Source of the DNA: Leptoclinus maculatus
Taxonomy: Eukaryota > Chordata > Actinopteri > Perciformes > Stichaeidae
Direction of reading: 5' to 3'
DNA: 64,000 bases
NCBI GenBank assembly: GCA_032191485.1
Contig: JAVDOI010000013.1
Span: 1,456,559 to 1,520,558 of the forward strand
Part shown: one piece after another, positions 11,601-24,356 of the stretch
How the letters are laid out: each line of letters opens with the position of its first letter
Position numbering within the stretch: the first letter of the stretch is position 1
Translations under genes and position numbers: made by a program
The notes under the pieces: model-generated
Told to the model about the DNA's origin: nothing
Seen by the model: the letters and a program-made list of their open reading frames with translations, nothing else
Databases searched by the model: none

Positions 11601-12820
11601 ATTCCCCCTTTACATGCCGTCTGTCTACATTGTATTGAGACGCTATCCTTCCCATTGAATGTGCACCAGCTGTATAATAAGAAGAGGCTCATGGCGACAC
11701 AACATATTGATTTATAGATGATGAACCCACAGCGGAGTCTGCATATCCCCCATTGTGTTTACTCTCGTCATATACAGAAACATTTTTTTTTACCGCAGGC
11801 TACCTGAGATTTTGAATTTATCCTGATACAAGTTTGACATTTCTCTCAGGCTTCAGATTGAATGCGGCATTTGAGAATATAGGGCAAAACAAGGCCTTGG
11901 AAATTAATAAGCTGCAGCGGTTTTCATTTGCATGAATACCACTGGAACTGACTGCTCTCTGGCCTTGTATTAGTCCATCCTCCTCTGCCTCAGAGTGCCA
12001 GAGTCAATGCCTCAAAACGTTTCCTTCAGCTTTCTTCTCAACGAGCCTCTCTCAGCGTCTCTGCGGTCCGGTCTCTTTCTCCCTCCTCTGCCATTTCCAA
12101 GGCTGATGTGAAGCTCTTTGCAGTTATTCTGTTCCTTTACAATCTGGGTTTAAAAAGAAGAAGGCTCGCCATCTAATTGTATTCTCCAGTCAAACCACTC
12201 CTGCTGTTTAGTCTCCTGCCCGTCCTCTATCTAAGAATCACGTTATGGTTTCAAGTTTAATACATAAATACAATATTTCTCTCTCTCACTCTGGCTGGCT
12301 GATTTAAGCAGCCTCGTCTTCCAAGGAATTAAGTTCGTATTGGATGAGGACATTTACACCCAATGCCAACATCCAGTGCCAGAGCAGACCGTGGTGACCT
12401 TCAGGCAGCATGGCGGAAAAAGTGAGGGTAAGACATTCGGCTTTGGCTCTGGAGAGACTGGGAGCCACATTCTGTCCCAGACCAACAAGTAATGCTGGCT
12501 TTTCTTTAAAAGCTGATCCGTGAAGGATTTGAGTTGGCAGCTCCCAGTGGTGGCTTACGTATGTTTTCCCTAACCAATCAAAACTGAGGAAAGTATCCCC
12601 CCCCCCCCGTCAACAGCATTTTATTTTTTTTTGTATTTTCTGTTTACAGACTTACCACAACCTGAATAGCTGCATCAATCTCTTCCAGGGTTGCTGCTGT
12701 CTTCCTCTGTAAGAGACTCTAACACAGACTTCCCTTTCCTTAATCCTGCAGAGCTCCTGGTTGTTTTTCCAACAGGGAAAAAAAAGCAGCTAATGCGCAC
12801 AACACCAGGGGTCTCATTTA
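8612..12820. other. Noncoding stretch, little recognised
   Basis: Contains a 13-bp direct repeat (TTAAGAAGCAGGC, twice, 9189-9215), a short 21-bp tandem repeat at 9788-9841, a TTC run near 11278-11295 and a 12-C tract at 12597-12608. No exon, RNA or mobile element was identified. Confidence 0.5.
9788..9841 (+). repeat. 21-bp tandem repeat, about 2.5 copies
   Basis: The unit GTGAGCACATGCGTGTGTCCT is repeated with one CACGCG/CATGCG difference. Confidence 0.8.
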
Positions 12821-12915
12821 CACACTACAACGTTTGTGTGCGCACAAAATGTACACCAAAAATAACTCTCATTTATAAAAACACGCGTGCGTCTGCAAGT
12901 GCAAAATGCCTTTTG
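12821..12915 (+). mobile_element. Possible fragment of a GTGCGCAC-type teleost repeat
   Basis: GGGGTCTCATTTACACACTA, then TGTGTGCGCACAAAATG, then CTCATTTATAAAAACACGCG resembles a dispersed fish repeat remembered as 'ggtctcatttataaaa...gcgtacgcac'. The match is by memory and incomplete. Confidence 0.3.
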
Positions 12916-15900
12916 AGAAAAACAAACTGAGGTCAAATTAAAACCCTGATAATAAAACAGGATGAAACTATAAAACCAATCGATACGATGAGAACAAACT
13001 AAGACAAATAAATAAATCAAACATACAACGACAATAATAAAAGGAAGCAGTGAACTTTAATTGAACATAATTGTTCAATAAAAAGCACCTCAGGATGTGT
13101 TCTGCATAGAAATGAACCTGCTGATCGATGGTTCTTTACAATGATTCTGTGAGGAAGACCAAAAAGAAAAGAAGAAAGGAGGTTCCTGAACACTTGTTCC
13201 CTCCTAATTATTCCATTCACACAGTCCTCTACAGTGTATCCATCCATCACGCAGCGCTACGCATTGCGAGTGTCACCACAGTATGTCGGTGTTTCCCCAC
13301 ACCCTGGATACCGTCTGAAGATGGAAGTGTGATCGGTGAACACAAGTCATTTATTCATTTGTTTTGTTACGGTGACCTCGGCCTGCGTCATGATTAGGAC
13401 TCATAATGAGGATACGGAGTGTAACGATTGTGCGAGAGCCGTCGCCGGCTTTATTTCCAGACTTTGCTAATTTACACGATCCCTAGGTGCAGGTGGTGGA
13501 GGCGTGCTGGGTGAGGTGAGTGGAGGAGGCAGAGTGTGTGACAGCCACCGCGGAGACTCCAGTGCGCTCTGATAGTCGCATCGGAGGATTGCTGTTTTCA
13601 GTTTGTCTGCATGCAGTTTACTGTACCTGTCCCTATCAACTAAACCATGAATTAATAAATAAACGTGTGTTCACTGCAGCGAGTTGAACACAAAAACTAT
13701 AATCGTACTTGGTGATATATGCGCAGTATTAGAAGATATTATTAATGAATGAAAAAAAAAGCTGCAACAATGAAAAAACCCACATTGTTCAATAAAACAC
13801 AGTGTAGCTCCTCCCACAATGAAATGGATGTTTATGAGTTATACATGTGTAGATTTATTTAGCATCAAACAATGAAAGAAGAAATCGTGGTTATTGTGGA
13901 AATTAAAGAAAATTGTTTTGCACACACGCCTAAACAGGTGCAATTTGTTTAAAATTAAAATTTTATGAGATTTAAACTTAACTTTCCTCAAACATCCTTT
14001 AACCATACTGCAATTTCCATGCATGGATATTGCCGTTAAAGTACTATCATGGATTTAATCTGAGGTTCAATCTTCCTAAATCAACATTCTGCAGATGTCA
14101 CAGTTGCTGCTTCACACCAGTTGCTAGGTACCAAAGTGAAACCTGCCGCACGAGCAGCGACAGCATTGATTTCACATGAGGACGGATTAGAGCTGAGAAT
14201 AACTGTACTGACAAATAAAAGGGTGCCACTTAGAGGAATCCAAAGTTTAAAGGAAAGACGTCAGAGTGTCAGCGGCGTCGTGTGACTGACGGGTGAAGCT
14301 CAGTGCAGGAACATCACAGCGAAGAGCACTCAGAGCCGGAGATAAGAATAACACGTACACGTGGAATAATAGCAGGAAATTATCCAGCACAAGAAGCAAA
14401 TAATAGGACTGAGATGCATTTTAACAATTGGCACTTGTTGTGTTTATTGTTTTCATGCATCATCCCTCGCTAATAGAGTTGTGTTCTTCTAACCAAGCGT
14501 AGCATTAAAAGAGCAAACAAGGCTTCCTGTTAATCCTGGTCAGTGAAACCGATCCCCTGCATGAGGCCAGTTCAGAGGAAAACGCACCCATTTCTCTCAT
14601 AAAGACCCCCCCCCCCTTCATTCTCACAGCTCGGCCCTTTTGGCCTCGGTCTCCATCGCGCTCCCGTCCCCTTGCGCTCCCGTCCTGCCAATGTTGTTGT
14701 GACACTCGGCTTCCATTACACCCCCATCAGAGCCTCCGTCCGCCATCTCACTGAGGGGGAGGAGGAAATTACTGCTGCCCCCTTCACCCCCCCTGTCCTC
14801 TAGCAGTCACACGGACGGACAGGTGGGACGATCGGCAGACGTAGGGACAGATGGGTGACATAACCTTTATCTGGTATTCCTGTCATCCCTTTTTCCTCAT
14901 TCAAGACCAACAACTGGATTATTAAATTCAGGCTTTCTGAACAAAACACACCGTGTCTGTGCGGCCGTGCAGATCTAATGAAACAATGTTTTTCTTTTTT
15001 GCGAGGGGGCGTGTCTCTCCGAGGCAGAGCCACGGGTCCCCTCGTAACATTGTTTTAGTATTACATTCGAACATTTCTGATTTTACCAGACTCCACAGAG
15101 ACCCGGTGGCTGGAAAACTTGGATTGCCTTCTATTTTTAGAGCTCACCAAAATGACCTCTAATTTCACTGTTTCATCAGCACCAGAATATACTGTGTGCG
15201 GAGGGGGGGGGGGGGGGGAGAGAGAGGAAAAAATGATGGAAAGGGAGAGAAAATCGAGATGTAAAAAAAAAAAGCAGAGCTGAATTGCTGTACTACGCCT
15301 CCACCATAGGTAACACCAATGTCTTCCGCAACAGATGTCAAATCACATTCCCGTGGCTGTGTGCAGACGCGGTTAAAACAAGCTCGTCAATTATAGCTGA
15401 GATGATTAAAGTGTTTTTCGCAATCCACGGAGCTGAGTGGTGGACCCACGGAGAGGCGTCGGTGGGACCCTCTCCATATGGAGGCCATGTGCACGTCGGT
15501 CACACACTCGAAATCACGGTTTCATTAAAAAGAATCGTTGTTTTATACTCGCAGTTGAGCTCCGCTTGTGCAGCGACTGTTGGCTGTGAACACCTGAAAA
15601 CACACACAAGATGGATTTTCATCACGCGATGCTTTGTGGATAATCTGGATAATGCGTTGTAACTAAACAGCAGATGAGTTATTATAGAGCAAATATTGAA
15701 AATGTTGCTGTCCCCCAGCTGCAGAGTGCAGCACAAGGCCCCTGTCATTGTCCAGGAGTCAGGTGCAAGAAAAAAAAAAAAGAATATTGTGAAATTAAAC
15801 ATAAATCAAATTCCGTTCACCGGGCCTGTGGGGCTCAGCTGCACGGCGGGAACTTTTTAGAAATATTTATTCCGTTCGGCACTGGGATGCTCATAATTCA

Positions 15901-17617
15901 GTGTTCCACCTCGAGTCCCTCCATGGCAGGAATTCACAAACACAGCTCGACTCCTTTATGATTTTCTGAAGAGGGGTTGCAAAAAAAGAAAAGGTGAGAG
16001 CCGGGGGGGAGGAGGGAGGGAGTTGTTCGCTTTACCACAATACCAAAGACCGACGTTTCCGTCTTGCAGCTGTACTTTTCCAAAGTATTCTGTACATTCC
16101 TGGCGCACGTTCCCCACGACACTCGTGTGCCGCGCAGATATCCGAGACCAAACACCCCCCCCCCCCCCATTCACACACACACACAACCCTCCTCGTCTGC
16201 CACTTCTTCTCTGTCTGCAGAGCTTGTTCGATGCCATTGATTACATGCTGCGGGTGTGGTTAGATGACGTTTATGTAATTATCCTCTTTTGTGTTTTTGA
16301 ATGGGGTTCAGAGAAGTTCATCAAAAGGACCTATTTAAAGTAGCGATATGTGCCCGGTGGGGGGGGGGGGTCTTGATGGGATGTGTTCTGGCTTCGTGTG
16401 TAGTCTCAGGGAATACTGTCTGTGGGTTTTTAAATGAGGGCTCAGCTGTTTTCTAAAGTTATAAAGGAATGATAATTAACCGGCAGAGTGGCTTGGGAAT
16501 CTATCTGTGAATCTATTGTCAGCAAATGCTTTTTTTAGTGTATCCATATGTGACTATTATGTTGGAAAAACATCTTTTTTTTCCCCATGTATCTGATGTA
16601 GCCGTGCCACTTTTAAACTTCCCAAAGAATTGCTGCCCGTGATGGGAAAGGGCTCAAAACACGCTCCCCAAAGCCCCCCCTCGCGGGTCATCTGCCCCGT
16701 TATCTAATATGATCTAATCTCCAGGTTCTTCTCCTCTGGCAGGGGACACATGGGCAGGCAGCTAAACATGTCAGGGATATTGGATGTGTTATGGTGGTGT
16801 TTGCTAGAGGTGTCTTCCTCAACTTTGCCTCGGACTCTGATGAGCTGAGGGACCGTTATTCCCCAGGTGATTCTGCCCGAGATTAACTGGGCCGATTCCC
16901 ACCGTGTCATCGCGTTGTGTGTGTGTTTCGCAACCACAACCAGTAATATCGCACAATAATTGGCGAGGGGGATTTTTTTTTTGTGCAAGCTTGTTTTGTT
17001 GGGAATGTTTTGTTACTTTTTATTCCTAAAAAAAACCCCTGATGTGTCTCAAGATCCTGATGGGATGAGAGGTTTCACTAAAATAAGGAGGCGACAGTAT
17101 AATATTCTATCAGATAAACAGAGATAGAGATGCTGCCTTGAACATCTAGTCTCAGTTATCTGTTGAGGGTACGAGAAGTTCATTTCACACTTCCATTTTT
17201 GGAAAAAAGCAAGCTCACACTGTCGGCAGCTGAAATGAATCCAAAGTGAATCAGAATCACGTGGGAGTATCATTCTAACTAATTTATGATTTTGCATATT
17301 GGAGGGAAAAGTCATAATTAAAATTAAAAAATTAATAAATTTAGATGAGAAGGAAAACAAAGACTGCAGCTCGGCCTTTCCAACACAACGGCTGAGTCAT
17401 GGGGCGAACGCAGAGAACGCTGAACTGTAGCATGAGCAGAGGATAATTCATTACCCATGCTTGTGTGATTAATTATTCAAAGGAACCTGGAGGCTGAATA
17501 ACACGATGACATGATGATACATTATGTTTCTCCGTCACAAACAGGAGAGTTCATGTAAATTCTACTTACATCTTTTTTCTGAGAATATATTTTTTTTGCA
17601 AATGCTTTTAATTCAAA
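12916..17617. other. Noncoding stretch with homopolymer tracts
   Basis: Holds poly-G/C tracts at 14606-14616, 15203-15218, 16155-16168 and 16359-16370, and a (CA)7 at about 16171-16185. No gene, RNA or mobile element was recognised. Confidence 0.5.
15203..15218 (+). repeat. 16-bp poly-G tract
   Basis: Unbroken run of 16 G followed by GA-rich sequence. Confidence 0.95.
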
Positions 17618-17783
17618 CTGCCCAATTACAAGCCAACGGGGCTTCTGAACAAAGAGCAGCTTGTTAGCTGGACAGCGTTTTGGTAACCCGTCATCCTGCC
17701 AGGATCCGGTTCCAGTCCCCTCTTAACTTCAGCTAAGCTTGATGGACCTGTCTGAGCTCTTTGCTGTAATTTACCTCCTCTGA
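17618..17783 (+). promoter_or_regulatory. Duplicated noncoding element, copy 2
   Basis: CTGCCCAATTACAAGCC, CAGCTTGTTAGCTGGACA, GTAACCCGTCATCCTGCCAGG (17618-17703) and then TTGCTGTAATTTACCTCC (17761-17778) occur in the same order and orientation as at 4834-5030, with a shorter spacer. In this copy the right arm of the inverted repeat has diverged (GTTAGCTGG in place of GTTAATTGG), so the hairpin is weaker than in copy 1. Regulatory function is inferred from duplicate preservation and homeodomain-type cores only. Confidence 0.45.
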
Positions 17784-17854
17784 CGGTGAACTCCTCGCAG
17801 TTTTGAATACACGCTTGGTGTGATCGCTCCGCTGCGATTCGGCCATAAAGATGA

Positions 17855-17872
17855 CCCCCCCCCCCCCCCCCC
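17855..17872 (+). repeat. 18-bp poly-C tract
   Basis: Unbroken run of 18 C, followed by T and five more C. Confidence 0.95.
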
Positions 17873-18243
17873 TCCCCCTGCAGCCCCTCAGAGCGGTAAA
17901 CTTTCCCTCTGAGCCTCTGATGGATGGCTGGCGTTATTTTTAACGCTGTAACATAATCAGCCTGTGTGGCCTTTGTCTGCGCCGTGTGTACACTCTAAAC
18001 TAAAAATACAACCACGTAATATTTCAATTCTGCACATGTGCAATCTATCATCTGAAATTGGAGGTGAGAGATCATTTACTGTATTAAATATGCATGACTT
18101 ATTGGGGATCTACCACACACAAGCATCAATCACGTCTCGTGCTAGCGGGAGAGTGCAGTTTATGTAGCATACACTCAGTTACCTCCCAGGAACTCTAATT
18201 AATGTATTCTAACAGTAGAATATTGATAATGTAGAAGATTAAA

Positions 18244-18745
18244 CCCGCTTAAGTTGAAGTACCTCAGGGTTTTGTTCACGAGTGAGGGGGAGATGGACGG
18301 GGGGTTCGGCGTTGCGTCAGCAGTGATGGCGGCGTTGTACCGGAGCGACGTGGTGAAGATGGAGCTGATCTCTAGATTTACCAGTCCAGCTTCCTTCGTA
18401 GGGTGGCTGGGCTCATCTTTAGAGATCGGGTGAGGAGCTCAGACAACCAGAAGGAGCTCGGAGTAGCGCCGCGGGTCCTTGGTGTCGAAAAGGGGGGGGC
18501 TCGCTGAGCTGGTTCGGGCACCTGATCAGGAAGCATCCTGGACCCCTTTGGAGGTTTTTCCGGGCACGTCCAACTTGGTAAGAAGTCCCGGGGTCGACCC
18601 AGGACATGCTAGAGGGATTATATTTCGTGTCTGGTCTGTGAACGCCTCAGGGTCTAAGTGCTGGTAAACGATGCTGTTTGAAGGGTCGTCTGGAGTACCC
18701 TGCCCCCCTCCAAGAGAAGAAGAAGTGGATGGACGAATGGATGAA
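18244..18745 (+). mobile_element. Non-LTR retrotransposon (LINE) 3' end, decayed
   Basis: This is the 3' end of a LINE common in teleost genomes, 5'-truncated. Recognisable pieces in order are TTGAAGTACCTCAGGG and GTTCACGAGTGAGG (reverse-transcriptase C-terminal part, 'KYLGVLFTSE'-like); GGGTGGCTGGGCTCATC; GAGCTCAGACAACC; a WFGHLIRKHPG-coding stretch at 18510-18542; TCCGGGCACGTCCAACTTGG; GGGGTCGACCCAGGACATGC; and a tail AAGAAGAAGTGGATGGACGA. Compared with my memory of the family, an internal piece is missing around 18370-18395. The frame is broken by indels and stops, so it makes no protein. The clade (RTE/Rex-like or other) is not settled from sequence alone. Confidence 0.8.
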
Positions 18746-19177
18746 ACTGCTATATTGTGCTTTGGAACTTTTCTTAAATTCATATCTTTGTAGACTTTCT
18801 CAAAGTGAAAAAATGTTATTGCTCTTTTTTTGATAAGCCACTCAAGATACATGTGGGTCATAACACCCAAAATTAGGCTAATTTAAGATTCTTTCCCCTG
18901 CTTCTGAAGCTTACAAGGTATAACTAGAGGGCTCTAACAAATAAATTATGGAATGCCTGCAGTTTTTCTGATAGAGATAAAGCAGATACAATATTAAATC
19001 CTTTCCAAATTAGTGGCCGATGTATAATTCAGTAGGTGATGAACATCAGCTGGGCAGAAAGCAGGCACTAATGAGATGTGGGCAAACCGCATCTGAGGTA
19101 ACTGCCCTCCTTTGTCTCTCTTTGTCCCTCTTTCCATCTCCCCCTCTCGTCTTTTTCTCTCCCTTTTAATGTCTGCT

Positions 19178-19222
<45 letters not shown>

Positions 19223-19954
19223 GGGTTTTTGGCTTCGCCAACCGCCACACAAACACCCATGAACACAAATTTGCTGTAGGCCTTCGTGCGCACAACAGAA
19301 TGGGATGCTGAACACATGGCACAGCACAACAAAGAGAGGCAGTTTCATCAGAAACGGAGCCAAGCTTAGTGCGGCAGACATTTTATTTTTCTATGAACTC
19401 TTGTGTTCTTTTCCATTTCCCAAGTTGTTGTGCTATTACCGGATCAACCGCCTGAAACGGACTCTCGGAATGATCGCGCAAACACTGCGTTCTTGGTGCA
19501 GCACGTGTAGCTCGATTTCTCTTCTTTCTGTCTTGAATTGAATCTGTGTCCTGATGGATTTCGGGGTGTGGCATGCGGCTCTGTTACATATGCAGTGGAC
19601 TCCTTCAATTTTGCACTTTGTAACGGAACACCGGTTTGCTCAATTCACCATCTACCCCCACAACCTTTCTCCGGGTAACATTTTGAGAATAATCTGTGAT
19701 GAGATTATCCTCAGAAAATGATGAACGTGTTCTATGTTTTGGTTCAGCGCTTCATGACCAGGCTTTTTTATTCTGTTCCATGCGTTCTACACCCTGCGCT
19801 GGGTTTAGTGGATGTGTGCTACACACTGTAAACCCCATTGATACACGGGTTTCTACGTCCCGATAGATTTTGGGCTCCATTACAACTGCTTTGCAGCTGT
19901 AAAGTTTTCAACTGCTTTGGAGTTTACGCTGGTTTGCTGAGTTACAGTGCACTG
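18746..19954. other. Noncoding stretch with CT microsatellite
   Basis: (CT)n with one interruption lies at 19179-19222. Minus-strand open frames over it are poly-Glu/Arg artefacts. Nothing else was recognised. Confidence 0.55.
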
Positions 19955-20040
19955 CATGGCCAGAAGTATGTAGACACTCGAACATTGCATCCCCCTATGT
20001 GACGGCTGGCAGCAGTGGCCAGGAAAAAAAACAAGTTTGC
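19955..20040 (+). mobile_element. Tc1-type transposon terminal fragment
   Basis: ATGGCCAGAAGTATGTAGAC followed by ACTCGAACATTGCATCCC resembles the terminal 'tggccaaaagtatgtggacacctgaacat' sequence of a teleost Tc1-like family. The better-preserved copy at about 52.85 kb reads CATGTGGACACCTGAACACC. Only the terminus is present. Confidence 0.45.
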
Positions 20041-20174
20041 ATTGTTTCTGCAAACGACGGATACGTTGAATGTTGTCATTTTAGCATTCGATCAAAGACA
20101 GTGACGTAGTATCCCCAGCGAAGGTTAAGGGGTCTTATAACAAGCGTAATGTGCAAGAAAGTCCAAAGTGCCAA

Positions 20175-20216
20175 ACATTTACAGGATTCTGACCCAGGAG
20201 ACCGCTGATCCAAGTT
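20175..20216 (+). repeat. Short fragment of the 'CACCCAGGAGACCGCTG' dispersed family
   Basis: ACAGGATTCTGACCCAGGAG followed by ACCGCTGATCC matches the core of the copies at 27.28, 46.22 and 58.5 kb. Confidence 0.45.
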
Positions 20217-21162
20217 GTATTAAAGCAGAATTTACCTTTAATTATGTTATTATTATTAAATGTTTATGTTACTGAAAAGATGCATATGGTGTGTTGTGAA
20301 CATCAGTGAAGGGCTTATTGTTTAATATGGGATTAATGTGTTCACTTTGGTGCATTTGTTCTTTGATTGTGTGGAGAGGAAAACAAATCCCCCATATCCA
20401 CATTGACCTTCATCCTTAATACACGAAAACATGTTGTAAACAAGACATCTTCAGCCGTCATTATTAATCATATTTGCTATTCTTGCTCTGTAGGCTTAAA
20501 CATATTGTGTGCTTGTTCAAATGAAATGGAACTGGGAGACTTTTATAGCCGTTATCAACCTTCTCATCCTCTTTGCTCTTCTCAGCCACAGTTGTGTTGT
20601 GTCAGCATGGAAAAAAGGGACAACGTACGCATTCTACTGCTTGTTGACGCCGGCTGAGTGAGAAAAGTTCAGCCGCGGCCGACTCTCCTCGGCCGACAGG
20701 CTTGTTGACTGTCCACATGTCAGGGACCAGGGTCCCTCGGCTCTACGGGACATGACTGGTTCTTCAAAGCACTCTCAGGCCGAAGTCAAAGTGTCACTTC
20801 AGGATTTTGAATTGTTCAAAACTTAATTAAAACTATCAACATTAACTATTGCGAGAATGTGACACCGGGAAATGTGATTTTAGCTTCAAATATTGTTCCG
20901 GTGTATTATAGGTCCACAGATGTTTTTCGTCTCGCCCACTGCATGTTTATTTTATACTTCCAACTACTTGGTTGAATAAGTTCTAAGGAGCGTGCGATCT
21001 GTAAAATAGCCGCCTGAAAACACCTGTTGGAAGGCCCACACGTCGAGGCCGCCCATGCACCGCAGGGATACATATTAACAATTAATTGTTGCAACTGCTG
21101 CAGAAATTACCACCGTAGGGGACCATATGGGTGTTTAATGGCAGAGGCAGCTGTGGAGCTGA
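20217..21162. other. Noncoding stretch, nothing recognised
   Basis: No repeat, exon or RNA was recognised. Confidence 0.5.
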
Positions 21163-22760
21163 ACACGGTACATTTACTCAAGTACTGTACTTAGATTAAT
21201 ATTTAAGTACCTCTACTTTTGCTCCAGTATTTCCATATTCAGCAACTTTGGGATCTCGCTGCTGCAGTTGTACTGCAGTTTGATGCAACTCTCCACGTCT
21301 TACTTCACGTTTGTGTATCTTTTGTCTCATAAAGAAGAAACGATGTGCATTTAAATACACAGATAATGAACTGATGCTTCAGAAGCTAGCATTTGTGATC
21401 TGTGTTCATAGCACACACACCCCTCTACCAGAGCAGATGTCTTTAATGCCACGAAGCCTTCACATTCGTCTCATATGAATATGCAGCATTGCATAAGATG
21501 TCTTCCTATAGCCAAGTGGAACCGCCGTCATCAGTGACCTTTAAAGGCAAACACACGGCATTCAACAGCTGTAACCGCAAGAAGGAAAAGAACACAAACA
21601 CGGTGCATTCAGTGACATTAGGTCTGCTTATAGGATGTGGTGGAAAGTTTACAGTGCAGCTTTGGAGGTACTTTAGCTGAATACAGCCATCTTATACTAC
21701 TACTACACTATGCTACTTCAACTATTTCTTTTGTCCAATAGATTTATTTTACAGCTTTATTACAGCAATATTTATATGAACCTTTTCTCAGAAGGTTTCA
21801 TTTAAATAACTGTTCGAGGTACAAAGAGGTGAAATCATCACATATTTCACCGAAAAAAAAGGAACAAATTGGAGAACAATGAATACAAATGAGTGCAGCA
21901 GAACGTAGTTCTTTCTTCTTTCTTCCAACCCTATTAATCATCTCACGACCTCTCACATTCATCCTGGGAGCCTTTGGAGAAGGCCTGACCCCCGAGGTCA
22001 CGTACCACTGGACTCTAGTACCGAACCGCATTGAAGGTAGTTCTGTTACCGCAATACAATAGTACAACGTTACACTTTCTATGAGCGCATATCTAGAATG
22101 TACTATGAAGACGCTTGTATGCATTATAATCTGCTAACGGCATTGAATTATCATAAGCAGTCAGAAATATCATAATACTTCATAATTACTTTGCCAGGAT
22201 CATAGTGTATTATAAGTGTCATATTTGCAATGTGTATTATCTATATTCTGAGTCTTCAGAGTGAGTTTTTAGGGGAAACATTACATTCCATCACTCAGTT
22301 GTTATTCATTTAAACGTTGTGTTGCACTTACATTTCACCCAACGACCACTTATTCTAACTTATAATCACATTATAACACAATATTATAATGATTATGATG
22401 CATTCCATCTGTGGAAATTACAATAAAATAAGAACATATATAAGAAATTAGAACAGGAATTTGATATTTGACCATGTAAGTCATCATTAAATGCTTTACA
22501 ACGTGTTACGATTATTGTTATAACACCTTGTTAAAGTGCTTATATGTATAATTACACAGTACTATAAGGAGATTATAACTTATTGTAATAATGTTTGATC
22601 CCGTAACACTGACAGGGGGCATTTTTTTATGCAGAACAAGTACTTTTACTTTGATACTTAAAGCACATTTTTGCTGTTCGTACCTCAGAACTTTTATTTA
22701 TAGGTCTACTATTTTGAATGCAGGACTCCTCGTAGTGGTGCATTTTGCGTCGTTGATTCT
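21163..22760 (+). mobile_element. AAGTAC-rich teleost element, interrupted
   Basis: Three collinear pieces of one dispersed family are visible. The left end is ACATTTACTCAAGTACTGTA (21171 onward). A middle piece at about 21690-21775 ends ATTTATTTTACAGCTTTATT. The right part, at 22612-22760, contains GCAGAACAAGTACTTTTACT and TTGAATGCAGGACTCC. Between the middle and right pieces lies AT-rich sequence related to the hairpin MITE at 1.2 kb. This suggests insertion of one element into another. No coding capacity was seen. Confidence 0.5.
22100..22590. mobile_element. Relative of the long-hairpin MITE, nested
   Basis: TGCATTATAATCTGCTAACG and ATCATAATACTTCATAATTA near the left, and CTTATTCTAACTTATAATCA and CAGTACTATAAGGAGATTAT near the right, resemble the flanks of the 1.2-kb hairpin element. 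The reverse complement of 22540-22575 matches 1075-1105 (CTTATAGYACTG, TAATTA). The segment is an imperfect palindrome without coding capacity. Confidence 0.45.
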
Positions 22761-24060
22761 TAATTGCAATAATAACTTTAACAGATGCAGTAGAAACATT
22801 ATCAATAATTTGTTTCCAGTCTTGGGTATTAAAACACATCTTCCATGCAGTGATTACTGTGAGAATATCATGAAAATACAACAGCACTACATGTAGATAC
22901 GTCCCTTCTGGCAAAAATTAAAGAATTTAAGAGATAAACTTTGTGTCTGTAAATATTGTAGTGTCAATGTTGAATCAGCACTGTAGCTACAACTGTGCAA
23001 TACAACAATAAGCCTGTTCAAGCATCGTCAAATGTTTAGTGATTTCTCTCTTTTAAAGAAGAAGTTTTCAATAGTTTCAGTCCTCAGCGGCTGTTTTACA
23101 ACTCAAGGATGAGGACGTATGAACTTATTCTCCCCATTGTTTCTTTGTGACTTTTAAAATCCGAATCAAACCCCTGTCCTCACTCTGAAAGGTCACAGGT
23201 TTTCATCATTCCAGCAGACAATATCCGCGTCCTTGAACAGGAGTCAGAGCCTCCTGCCTGCTCCTCACTGCAAGCCACTCTGAATATGAGCGTCAGCTAA
23301 ATGACTTCAATGCAAATGCATACCATTTTACATTCAAATCAGATTCAGCAAAAAAGAAATGATGAAATTGTTCCTTGCAGCGGCAACATTTTGAGAGCCT
23401 ATTATTTATGTACTTCGGACCTGAACAAATGCTGCTTTTCTGCTCAGAAACATTGAAATCTACATATTCATTGTCCAAAAAAACCCCCAAACAATTAGCG
23501 TCTTGTTAATTGGTGAGATCTTAATTTATCTATCTCAGTAAACTGTCATTTGATTTAATTTAGTTTCCGACGCAGATGTTTTACAACTACAACAGTCGGA
23601 GAGACGTATAATTGCTCTGTGTTTTTGATTTGAAACGAGGCAGATACATCACAAATTCAGAGTGCCTAGTCGAGTGGTTCAGCTTATCAGAGGGACTCGC
23701 TGCTTTGGTTTATTGCAATGCATTCCCTCACCATCCATCACCTTTTAGCACCGCTGATTATCCCGGCTAAAGATAATTACACAGTTATCTGACCGCCTGA
23801 ACAACAACTCTGGGAGGAGAGTGAAAAAAGACTCTTGTTGCAGGTCTGACCCTCAACATCACCACCGGGTGCACATTGGTGTGTATCTGTGTGACCGCAT
23901 GCTGCTAAGATTGTGCTAATTGAGCGTCTGGGTTAATATGCATGGTGAGAATAAACAGGTACACAATGTAAATGTCCCTACAGCGGGATCTTATCTCATC
24001 TCATCTTAAATGGTTGCCTCGTGTTTCTAAATGTTCAAATTGTCTTTACTAACTAGGTGT
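22761..24060. other. Noncoding stretch, nothing recognised
   Basis: No exon, RNA or known repeat was recognised. Confidence 0.5.
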
Positions 24061-24356
24061 TTAAGGAATAGTTTGATATGGTTAGCTTAGCATAAACAGG
24101 GGGGGGGGGGGGATAGCTGACTATTTCACACATTATATATTGTTAGTTCAGTCCGTTTGTTCTTGACCAGAAGCAGTCACGTTAATGGATGACGCCTGAT
24201 ACAACGTGTAGATCTGTGAGCTTTAGATGTGCTGCAAGGCAGACTTGTGCTAAGCTAATCTATAACCAGCTTCAAATGCAATAGACGGACATGAAGTTGG
24301 TCGATCTCATTGAGCAAACAAGCGAATAAGTGTATTTCCAAAAAGATGTTGAAATG
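24061..24356. mobile_element. Short non-autonomous DNA element (GAATAGTTTGA type)
   Basis: The left end, TTAAGGAATAGTTTGATATG, runs into GTTAGCTTAGCATAAACAGG. The right end contains GTGCTAAGCTAATC, GACGGACATGAAG and AAGCGAATAAGTGTATTTCC. From memory this is the ordered skeleton of a widespread teleost element whose termini read 'ttaaaggaatagttcgacatt...' in inverted orientation. The left part lacks the segment that normally precedes GTTAGCTTAGC, and the right terminus is eroded. A 14-G tract (24099-24112) sits inside. Confidence 0.6.

Noticed and set aside
18479..18667. Independent small gene
   Set aside because: The sequence is an out-of-frame reading of the LINE 3' end, as shown by the WFGHLIRKHPG frame and the flanking family landmarks.
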